From assembly GCA_019022495.1 (NCBI GenBank), contig JAFEKR010000005.1, forward strand, positions 2,356,001 to 2,420,000: 64,000 bases of DNA, in the 5' to 3' direction. The stretch is from Epichloe hybrida (Eukaryota > Ascomycota > Sordariomycetes > Hypocreales > Clavicipitaceae). Shown piece after piece: positions 48,977-58,743 of this stretch. Numbering within the stretch: the first letter of the stretch is position 1; each line of letters opens with the position of its first letter. A program made the translations under genes and the position numbers. The notes under the pieces are model-generated. The model was given only the letters and a program-made list of their open reading frames with translations, did no database searches and was not told the DNA's origin.

Positions 48977-49874
48977 TTAAACAATTGTCTCTAACTCGCG
49001 AGCATAACCCAGAGTGTTTTCTATGATCACTTGGCTTACGTCTTTGCGCTGATTGTGGTCCTCACCAGAATCGGCTGCATCGGGGAAGTATATTTGTCCA
49101 TCTTTGACTCCCCAGCCCCTGTGCTTGGCGAACTGAATTACATCACCTTCGGAGTCGAGGAAAAGCAGACTCTTGGTGGAGCTGATTGGCAAGCTAGGAT
49201 ACGCATGCTCGCTACTGCTTGCAATCTCAGAGCGGATCTGGTTCTTCAGAATCTATCGATGAAACGGTCAGCGAAAGTACATCATCTTTACGTTGCACAA
49301 TCAGAGACATGTGCTGAAGCCATCTTACCTCGGAAAAGACACCGTACTCATCACATGGTACCTCGCTACTCTTCATGGCTTTCCACACCCGGTCGTAGCT
49401 CCCTTCCATTAGCCATCTCTCAAGTCGGATAGGATATCCAAGATATCGGTCGCCCTCAACATCGCCAGCACTTCCTCCTCCGTCCCTGTTGGCCAGGCCC
49501 TCTAGCTCCGTGTGAAACTCAGCATAACGGCCTTGCGTGAGAAGGAGGAGAAGGCTCAAGCCGGTGACTTTGTTTCGCTCTGGTATATTTGGTGTCAGGA
49601 TCGTCGACGGGAGTTCATAAAATGGTTGAAGTTGCTGCACATAACGCGTAAAGCCATCGGGATTACGGGCTCGAATTGCGAAAAGCGCCCCTTGCTCGTA
49701 CGTCTCGCGAGCGAGTGCGAGAAGCTGCGGCGAAGACGAATGAGTAGGGGTGAGGGCATTTAGGCTAAGCAGGGCAAGCTTTGCCTTTGATAGCAGAGCA
49801 GTGGCTTCAGGATAGCTCATGGATGGGGAATGCTTGAGTTGCGCAAGAATTTGGGAAATGTTGCGATCACCCAT
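48977..49874 (-). CDS. RPN12: 26S proteasome regulatory subunit Rpn12 (PSMD8)
   Basis: Rpn12 is a lid subunit of the 19S particle and completes lid assembly. Two exons on the minus strand, 49874-49329 and 49252-48977, give 273 residues, close to the family size. The helical N-terminal half contains YEQGALFAIRARNPDGFTRY and KVTGLSLLLLLTQGRYAEFH. YLGYPIRLERWLMEGSYDRV is highly characteristic. The PCI/CSN8-type domain follows, and the second exon carries LPISSTKSLLFLDSEGDVIQ and the end of the winged-helix part. A Gly/Asp-rich insertion (ANRDGGGSAGDVEGDR) lies just before the conserved motif. The 76-bp intron has a clean GTAAGA donor and restores GVFSEILKNQIRSEI. The gene converges on COPA with only 241 bp between the stops. 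Confidence 0.95.
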
Positions 49875-51826
49875 CTTGACAAGTATATGTCCGCGGCAGC
49901 AAACGTGATCAGGGAGAGGTTAGTCAAGGTTATAGATTTCGGACTTATTGCGATCGTCTGTAGTAATGTCGTTTATGACGGTTTTGAGGTTGAAGATTGG
50001 CTGGATGTCAGTTTGCTTGGCGAGTTCTAGAGCATAGCAGGCTGGCATAGGTGACGACTGGAAGGTGGATACAAATTATCGATTATGTAATCGGCCTCAA
50101 CCGCGCTGTGACCTGACCCCTTGCTGTGCAGCGAATTTAAGACGAACCAATCTTAAGCTGAGCACAAACATACTACTTACGCGGCCAAGCTTGATGATTG
50201 ATCTGTCTACCAAAAAAAAAAAAGCACTAAACTCGGAAGTAATAGCTGATGCTCTGCTGCAAAGCATTGCCGGTCAATGTTCCTCCCTCCCTCCTCCAGC
50301 TGGTTATGACCAGAAAACACTAATATCGAAAAAAATGAGAAATTCATAGATGAATAACATGCCGAGAAAACCTAGATCAAACTGGATGATGGAGACGACA
50401 GGCCACTGTTACTGATTAAATACAGATGTGGCTGAATACGTGAATTGAGAAATATCGATCTGATAGACAAGTAAGCCGATATCAATTCAGCAAAGAGCTG
50501 TCTTATATAGAAGCAGAACGGCTGTTAGCGACATTGATATGACTTATTGGTTATGGGGTGTTAAGGGAGGCTAGGCTGACTGGATCGACTTCTGCGCTTA
50601 GATCCCAGTTTTGTTGCGCAAAGGAAACTGTGCACTATTAACTAGAAATTCAGAAGTGATGCCTCTTTATCCCTTACTTTTTTACTAGACTTAGACCTTT
50701 AATCTAAGTAATAAGCTAAGGGTCTTTAAGGTATTTAGGCTATTATATTAGTCATTTCTGCGGCTTTTGCACACATTTGGGGGGGGGGTCAGAGGGCACA
50801 TCTGCACTGCGATCATATGTATGCTTATTCATGCCCTGGCTACGGCATCACTCGCTTGTCAACTCGAGCTGAATTGTGTTGTTCTTTCTCGCCGGCTGTG
50901 TAATGATACGATCAACTTTGGCCATCATCTAAACACTTGAGCGAGTTTCGGATCTCACAATACAGAAGCTTGATAACTGCATTTCGGATCTGGCATATTG
51001 CAGAATATCATATGTGTGAACACCCTCCACCATCTGGTGGGTTGCGACTTTTTAGCTATCGCCTGTCAGACCCTGCCCCATCAAGAAGAGTCGCCCCTCC
51101 ACCGCGACGCGTGCCTCAGAAGTCCAAGTCAAGTTGTCGAACCCATCCCCAATGTCGACGGCTGGAAGATCGGGGAAAAAAATTGTACCGGAAGTTTTTT
51201 TTGTAGGACCGTTCCGGTATTGTGGAGCAGGAATGCCAAGATACGTTTGGTATTACATAATCCGTTATTTTCCTTCGGCATCTTCCCTGTTGCACGAAAA
51301 AAGAGGCGCAGCCGACTGGCCGCTAATTTGTGCGTTTGTATCCCTTTGAATAACGCCTTGCAACGTTCCCTACCCCCCCCCCCCCACCCACCTGCGAGAG
51401 CCCCACCAGTCAGTCCCAAGTCAACCAGGTCCAGGACCTTGAAAGGCATCGCCACATTCCTCAGTACTTCTGGTCTGCTGACACCAGATAGCTGCCCCGA
51501 CGACAGCTGTGCCTCCTGTCTGTTCTCACACTCAACCAACTCTTTGCGTTCTTTGCGTTTTGTATCAGTCCTCTAGACGGCTTCCAGTTGCCTCAATAAT
51601 CGCCACTCCGGCCACTCATCTCCGCCCATCCCTCATCGGTTGTGGAACTACGCATTGCGGATCAAGGTCCTGCGTTTGGCAAGGCTGGACTTTTGGGGGC
51701 TGGTGTTCGAGCCCACGCGTCCCTCAGATTAATATCGGATGCGCTGCCTGCTTCGAACAAGTGAAGGCGACCGGAAGTCTGACAAAATCAGGTGTCGAGA
51801 CCAAGACTACATCACAGAATACAGAG
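49875..51826. promoter_or_regulatory. divergent region, RPN12 / SKT5
   Basis: Nearly 2 kb without a supported gene. Parts: AT-rich RIP-like sequence at about 50630-50755; a run of ten Gs at 50779-50788; a run of thirteen Cs at 51373-51385 in the likely SKT5 leader. Open frames of up to about 190 codons at 50937-51576 have no domain and overlap on both strands. I found no RNA gene; a B-box-like stretch near 51706 does not fold into a tRNA. Confidence 0.45.
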
Positions 51827-54688
51827 ATGGCGCCTCAGTTTGGTGCAACTTTCGTACCTGGAGGTTTTGACGACTACTATATGCCCGAGGTCGTGGCACC
51901 TTCCCCGCAAAGGTATGTCGAAGAACCAACCTCTCATGTTCGATCCTGATCAACTGTGTTGCCTTTTCGCCAAAGCACTCGAGAATAGAAAAGAGATGCG
52001 GGGGGTGAATGCAAAGTACTGACCATCTGGACGTCAATACTAACAAATTTCCCATTTTGCCAACATCCAGAGTAACCCCTCAAGTGCCCCAAAATATGCA
52101 AGATGACTTGCAACGTCTAGAGCTAGAGGCAAGAGGCAGCGAACGGCAGGACTCTCGCAAGACGTCTTCACATCATGACCGACAGTCGAACCTCTCAAAT
52201 TATCCGCAAGAAGGCATCTACAACAGCAACGATTACATAAATCCGCGCGATACCGTGACGGCTCATAATGACGGTGACATCACGGCATACAAAGATTCTG
52301 ACGGTCGAGCGCAGCACCTCGACGCCATGGGACGAGATGCGCCATCCTTTTCCCCTTTCCCAAAAGTCACCGGTGACAACATCCCCCCAGCGGACGATGC
52401 GAAGGAAGAGATACTATGGAATGCGCGGAAACACGTTCTACACTCGCAGAATGTGAATATGCAGATAAGCTGGGCTCGTGATGTGCTCACATGGGCCGAA
52501 ATTGCCATCGACGCTGTGGCACGGGAGCCTGCAGACAAAGTTCGACCAGCCACACCTCGCATCGAACACGAACTTCGTATGGATGCCCTCAACATAGTCA
52601 ATTATCTAGCAGGACAGGAGCATCCAGATGCTTTGTATATACGCTCCAAGTGGCTTGAGTTCGGGAAGTTCGGACATCGTGTTGACAAACGGGAGGCATA
52701 CACTGGATACAAGCGTGCAGCAGAATTGGGAAACGCGAGATCTGAGTATCGTATGGGCATGCTTTTCGAACAGTCCAATGACATGTCAAAAGCCAAGGAA
52801 CACTACTACAAAGGCATGAGCCTGAAAGACTCAGCAGCTTTGTACCGCATGGGTATGATGAGCTTGCTTGGTCAGCACGGCGAATCAAAGGACTATGTCG
52901 TTGGTTTGGAGCGCATCAGATCTGCGGCAGATAGCTCCGATGAGGATGCGCCTCAAGGGGCATATGTCTACGGCATGCTCGTTGGTCGTGATTTGCCAGA
53001 CATTACTTTACCTGATGGTCTACTATCGTACAATTTGGACTTGGCCAAGATGTACGTCGAGAAAGCCGCATATCTGGGATTCGCCAAAGCCCAGCTCAAA
53101 ATGGGACAGGCCCACGAGCTCTGCCAGCTTGCATGTGAGTTCAAGCCGTCTTACTCACTACATTACTATGGCCTAGCTGCGAAACAAGGACTTCCAGAAG
53201 CTGCTCTCGGCGTGAGCCGATGGTTTCTTTTTGGATATGAGGGCGTTTTCAAAAAGAATGAGGAGCTCGCCTTCAAGTATGCTCAAGAAGCTGCTGCCTC
53301 CAAGCTTCCGACGGGTGAATTCGCCTTGGGCTACTACTATGAGATTGGAATCCACGTTAATCAAAGTGTATCGGATGCACGCAAGTGGTATCAACTCGCA
53401 GCTGATCATGGCAACAAAGATGCCATGGGTCGCTTGGAGTCTTTAAGTCACGATCAGAGTCTTTCCAAAAAGGATCATGAAACGACAACATTGATCAGAA
53501 TCAAGTCACAGCACGGCTCACAAAGGGGAAAGCGACCCGAGCGTTTCAAACAGCCTCAGCAGATGCCCACACTGAACGAGACTGCATCAAGCACGGCTTC
53601 CGGTTCAACGGCAGCAGCCTCCCCGCGTGTCTCTCCGCAACCATCTCCGGGCATCAAACCGACCATCGTATCAGACCACACCAGTTTTCCTGACCCGTCT
53701 AGGGCATCTGTGGTCGGCACCGATCGACCACCCGCTTTTAGCATTCGCCTTGATGGCAATGCACAAGCACCTTCACGGCCACATTCTGCAGCACCATACC
53801 CAGACGATGATCGGCCAGCACCTTTAAATGTTAACCGTCCTCACTCTACTGCACCTTACCCGGAAGACTATGTCAGGGTACCGGCAAGCATAGGGTACGG
53901 GTCCGGGCCGCGCCAAATGTCGACGTCTCATTCAACTGGAAGTCTGCAGCTTCCATCACAATCAGGTCATCCCCGGAGCCGAGTTGCCTCCGCTGGATGG
54001 GATCCTCAAGGACCTCCTGTGGGGTATGGGCAGCCAAGCCCGGGTCCGCAGGGCAATGGCCAGAGGCCATACACCACAGACGACTCGTTTGGCAGACCTT
54101 CGAGTACCCAAGTTCCCCCTGGTGCAAACGTGGCTGCAAACAGGCTACAAAAGCAACCTGCCCGGCAGCCGTATTCTGCTGGTCTGCCTAAGTTTCCTGA
54201 TGTAGGGCGAGAACATGTACCTAGAATTTCTTCACGTCCTGGTTCAGCGGTCTCTCAGCAGCATGATCCGCTAATTATGCCTCAGAATTATGAAAGATTT
54301 CCAAGAGCTCCGGGTGCGACTGGGCGCGCGGAACGACTCGTTTCAATGCCACCTCAAGATTCATCTCAATATTCGAGGGTGTCAAGCAGCTCCGGACACG
54401 CAATATCAAACCAACCTCGACCTAATCCAGCAGGGGGGGGTCGGAATGGAAGCGTCCCGCCCGGTGTGTCTGGACAGCGACCCCCCGAATCAAGCGCTCA
54501 CGCAGGACCAGGTCTTAAAAATGCCACAACAGCCCCCGCAAAACCTGCCAAAGGCCCAGCAACCTTTGAAGATATGGGAATTCCACAGGGCAAACAGGAA
54601 GGTGACTGTGTAAGTTTTCATGTCGAACGCGCAATAATGTTGACTCGAAAGGAGGGTAGCTAATGTCTCTGTTCAGGTTGTCATGTAG
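51827..54688 (+). CDS. SKT5: chitin synthase activator Skt5/Chs4, Sel1 repeats, CAAX end
   Basis: Skt5/Chs4 activates and localises a chitin synthase at septa and growth sites. Three exons, 51827-51912, 52071-54609 and 54677-54688, give 878 residues. A disordered N-terminus is followed by Sel1-like repeats at about residues 212-488 (e.g. YKRAAELGNARSEYRMGMLF and KYAQEAAASKLPTGEFALGY). The long tail is rich in Pro, Ser, Gly and Arg. The last exon has only three codons plus stop and turns the end into GDCVVM, a CAAX box; yeast Skt5 is farnesylated at such a box. If the last intron (GTAAGT ... TTCAG, 67 bp) were ignored, the frame would run to 54663 with an unconserved tail and lose the box. Confidence 0.94.
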
Positions 54689-56044
54689 TTGAGATGTCAA
54701 TACTCGATTCGATGTGAAGGTTCCGGATGGTCTGTATCCTTAGGGCGCGATGGGATCGCGTGAAGAGCACATCTTGTCAGCTCCAACGACCGACGAGCCA
54801 ATGGTGAAAAGGGGTCTCCTCACATTTTACCCCTTGAAATCAATTGGTCGTGTGGTGAATGGTGGTGTGAACGAGGGGAAGATCGCGTTCGGCAAGATAT
54901 TGAAGGCTCTCAAGTCGCAATAGCTGCTTGTGGCGCCGCTCATGCCCCGGTGAACGAATCTGTTCATACGCAGACCACTCCGAGATATTTGCAAGCCGCT
55001 CCCGATGGATGGAAAACTTGTTGAATATTGATAAGCATGGGAAAGGCCTGATTGGACAGTGGCCATATCCCTACGCGAATTGCTGGGGTTCTGCTTCCGG
55101 GCAACTCGATGTAACATTTGCACAGTCAAAATGGAAGAAATAGTGGCAACCATTTAGTCCGCTAGACTAATCAAGGACCTCACGTAACCAATATAGCGTC
55201 ACTTACAGAGGGAAATATAACAGAACTCTTACTTTGCGACTACATGAACACCTAAGTACGCATCATGTAGTCTGGTGTGTTGCAAAAATGCGATGGGATT
55301 GAAGCCTTCTTTGAAAGGACCACACAGACCACTGGTTTCAACGTGCTTGCTTGCAAGTATCAGAACCAAGGGCGCGCATGTGGTCATCACGTCAGGATCT
55401 GGGGTTTCTTAGCGGACATTTGAGTTAGCCTACCAATGTACAAGTTTTCCAAGATCAGTCTACCTCGCCTCCCCCATTGCACCTTGTATTCTGTTTGCTC
55501 CGTCTTGGTCGTCCTGAGAGAGCGATTCTGCCCGATCCAGCACAACCTTCTCTGTGGCCTTCTCTCCATGTTTGCAACCCTGTCAAGCGTTGGCAGAGAC
55601 TTTCGGAAATGATGGTCATGGTAATCCACGTCCCTGCGTGCAAATTTCTCGTCGGTAAACTCGGTTTTGGGGGTTTCTCCTACGCTGCATCAACATTGCA
55701 GTATGCCCATCACGGCCACATCATGAGGCAGCGACCGAGTCGGTCGACATGGAGAAGACGCTGGGCTTGGATTCTGGCGAATTTAGCCTACGGACAGCAG
55801 CAGCAGGCCGGCTCTGACCGTTCCGGTGTCAAACCGATAAAAGACGCCGACACAGGACGATATTCATTGTGCTATATGATGAAGATGATTCGCGCAAATT
55901 CAGATGCCGAGATACATGGACGCCAAAACACACCATGTCCATGGTCCAGACAGGCATACAAAGATCTGCAATGTAAAGGACGAATTTACGGCCACGGATG
56001 AACAACGACATCGAGATGCTTTTCATCGCTGGCTCGCTTGCTTT
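54689..56044. other. convergent 3' regions of SKT5 and PHO8
   Basis: About 1.36 kb between converging genes. A 174-codon open frame at 55477-56001 (+) overlaps others on the minus strand, one with a weak Cys/His pattern, but none has a recognised domain or homologous exon structure. I make no gene call. Confidence 0.45.
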
Positions 56045-57809
56045 TCAGAAGTTTCGAAGAGCATGGTATTTGTCGGAGCTCTTCAACTTTGTTCCGTGCT
56101 TTCCTTGACTCACCTGCGGTGCGAAATCTCTGGTGCCCGTCTGACTTCTCAATTCCTGAGTAATTTGGTCAACGTTTACATCGAGATAATGGCTGAGGAA
56201 TTTGCCGATATCGGTGTTTTCGACATTGCCGCGGATCCCACTTGTCTCGGGGCCACCAGAGCTATAAACATTCACATCAACAGCTGTGTGGCCGTGAGTG
56301 CTCCAGCCAACATGTGCTCGAAGGGATATGATGGCCGCAAAGGTAGTGACGGAGGCCTCGGGATTTTCGGCCAGAAGAGCCAGCTCCTCGTCAGTGGCAT
56401 CGGGGATACCGAGGCCGGACACGACGAGCTCATTGTTTATCCACGATTTGAGTTGCTCCTTGCTCATGGAGTAAGCTTTATCGGAAACATGCTTCTGCAG
56501 AGTTGCGGCCAGTTTCTCGCACGATTGGGTCGCATTCGCGAGGGCTTGAGGATACCAGTTGTAGACTGGCCAGTGGCCATGTTCTTGAAGGGCAGTAGCG
56601 AGTCCACCAGTTTCATGATCGCTGGTTGCCACAAGGATAGTTTCGGTGGCACTGCTCTCGATGAAGTCCAAAACTGACTTGAAAGTCTTGTCATATTCCA
56701 AAACCTCCCTCACTTGAGCGGCGGGGTCATTGATGTGGCCAGCATGATCTATTCGGCTGCCTTCAATCATGAGAAAAAATCCTTTCTCGCTTTTGGCGGT
56801 GGTCTTTTCGAGGGCCTTGAGGGCCGTCTTGGCCATTTCACTGAGACTAGGATAGACGTCGTTGATATTCTTCCTGTCGAGTTCGAAAGGGAAATCAGTG
56901 GTGGCGAACAGACCTAGCAGAGGTAGACTCGCTTTTCTGCCACCATCGAGGTCATCAAAAGCTTTCCGGGTGTCGGCGTAATTCCAACCGTACTTTTCCT
57001 TGGCCAGTCCGACTACATCGATATCATCCAAGCGACAGCTTTCAGAGGTGCTGTTGGGCATAAAGTGACATCGCCCACCACCTAGCATGAGATCAACGGA
57101 TCGTCCCAACGGGCCTTGGCCGATTTCCTGCAGTGCAATCTCGTCTTGCATTTGCCTCATCATGACATGACTAGCGAAGCATGCTGGAGTCGCATCAGTA
57201 ATGTCAGTCGTCACAACCAGACCTGTCGCGTACCCTGCCCTCTTGGCGGCTTCAAGTACAGAGCCACAAGGCTGGTAGTCTGGTAGCATGGAGATGGCAC
57301 CATTGTAGCTCTTCTTTCCACAAGAGAAGGCAGTGGCGCCTGCGGCGCTATCAGTCACCAAGCTGTTACTGGACCGTGTGCGGCTGGAGCCCCAAAAATG
57401 CTTATCTAGAGTAAGTGTATCTTCTTCAGGAAGCCCATCGACATGCTGGCGATAGCTGCGGGTGAGTGAGAGAGACGCAGGCCCCATGCCATCGGACACC
57501 ATGAAGATAAGATTGCGCTTGGCGGCACGAGAGCCATCTTTGGATGTCTGCTGGCTGTGTTGAGTCCAGACGGCCAGGACTATGACAGCAGCAGTAGAAA
57601 CCAGTGCCCAGATAAATATACCAATCTCGCGTGTTCTCGACCATTCAAAGGCTCTCCTCTTGCCATTGTTGCTTGAGTTTGCTTCACGGTCTGTGATCGG
57701 GTTGTCACTCTCCAGGAGGGGGCTCTGTTCGGACGCCTGTTGAGATATTGTAAGGGGAAAGACGGGCAAAGGCGATATATGTTGGAGTATTTTCAGCTGA
57801 ACTAACCAT
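56045..57809 (-). CDS. PHO8: vacuolar alkaline phosphatase (Pho8-type)
   Basis: This is a type II vacuolar membrane enzyme that removes phosphate from small molecules and peptides. In the preferred model exon 1 is just the ATG (57809-57807), followed by a 70-bp intron (GTTAGT ... CAACAG) and exon 2 (57736-56045), giving 564 residues starting MASEQSPLLESD. The short cytosolic tail has an ExxxLL-type signal (EQSPLL), which suits AP-3 sorting to the vacuole. A single membrane span follows (IGIFIWALVSTAAVIVLAVW). Active-site features: metal-binding FMVSDGMGPAS, nucleophile Ser in VTDSAAGATAF, GSRIDHAGH and SDHETGG. An unspliced alternative reading through the intron from further upstream would add an unconserved N-terminus and disturb the tail. 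Confidence 0.93.
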
Positions 57810-58140
57810 GAAGTGTGCAGGTCACGTCGAAGGTGATACGTCACGTCACGGCTGGTTGAAGGCGAGGTCACAGGTGGAAAAGCGCTGTGACGAAGTCCCG
57901 GACCACCACGATCAGAAACTGATTATTGAGGATCGAAGAAGACCAGGAGAAGACCAGGAGAAGACACGGATTCGTAGATGGCAGTATACCAGAGTGAAAA
58001 GACTGCTGTCGCAAATCGATTGGTCGTTCGGCTTTTACGTCCAGAGCCCTGACGTCGGTCGACTCCCTATCGCCGATCAACTGTGGCGCACCCCCGAGCA
58101 GGCTCGTGCTTGCGCCGCTGCGCTGCACTAGCGAACCATG

Positions 58141-58212
58141 TGGTCAACTAACTGGTCACTGGTCAACTGACTGGTCAACTGACTGGTCAACTAACTAACT
58201 GGTCGGTCAATC
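58141..58212. repeat. 12-bp tandem repeat, CTGGTCAACTGA type
   Basis: About five to six imperfect copies of CTGGTCAACTGA or CTGGTCAACTAA run head to tail, with some shortened copies (ACTGGTCACTGG). Confidence 0.8.
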
Positions 58213-58513
58213 ACTCAATTAGCCCACCTGACCTCTCGACCGCCGTGGCCTAGAAGGTATTATTAATACTAGATCAACTTCCTCGTGTCCATTCCCTGGA
58301 CGGTACTCTTGTCGGGGTCCCCAGCGTCCCATCATCTCATTGCTTTCAATGGCTCTGGTTTTTTTGTCATTGAACTCGGACAAGCCGGTAGAAGGACAAA
58401 AAGCACCTCTGTTGAGCAGCAATTTGGAGGTACATCACGAGTAAAAGCAATTCACCGTCCGTCACGTTCCCCTCGGGTGAGCGAAAGCCTGAGAATTCCG
58501 AAAAGTTGACAAT

Positions 58514-58549
58514 GCTTCGCTGAAAGCTTCGCTGAAAGTTTCGCTGAAA
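58514..58549. repeat. 12-bp tandem repeat, GCTTCGCTGAAA x3
   Basis: Three head-to-tail copies of GCTTCGCTGAAA; the third starts GTTTCG. A partial fourth (GCTTTAG) follows. Confidence 0.85.
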
Positions 58550-58743
58550 GCTTTAGTAAATTTTCACTCCATACAGAGCTCGTGGAGCGAAAAATGCCAC
58601 ATATTGGAGTCCGATGCTTTGAGCTCATCCTGTCACTGCTAACACTGTTCATTTGACGCATCTTGTCTCCCTTATGGTACCGAAAATATCCTCGCTGGGT
58701 GGTTTAAACCTGAATTAACTTCTCATGCGCCAATCGTTCACGT

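Larger units (their letters stand above)
57810..58743. promoter_or_regulatory. PHO8 upstream region with two tandem repeat arrays
   Basis: This lies between PHO8 (5' end) and the 3' end of the hydrolase-phosphatase gene. It contains the two 12-bp repeat arrays listed separately. A purine-rich segment with a repeated AGACCAGGAGA-like unit lies at about 57938-57965. There is no supported gene. Confidence 0.5.

Noticed and set aside
50937..51576. Open frames of 90-190 codons upstream of SKT5
   Set aside because: They overlap each other and a minus-strand frame, include a poly-C run, and show no domain.
51690..51730. tRNA B-box-like GTGTTCGAGCCC
   Set aside because: No matching A box or cloverleaf could be drawn around it.
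55477..56001. 174-codon open frame on the plus strand, with a weak Cys/His (MYND-like) pattern in an overlapping minus-strand frame
   Set aside because: No domain could be confirmed in any frame, the zinc ligands are incomplete, and the place between two converging 3' ends suggests chance frames.
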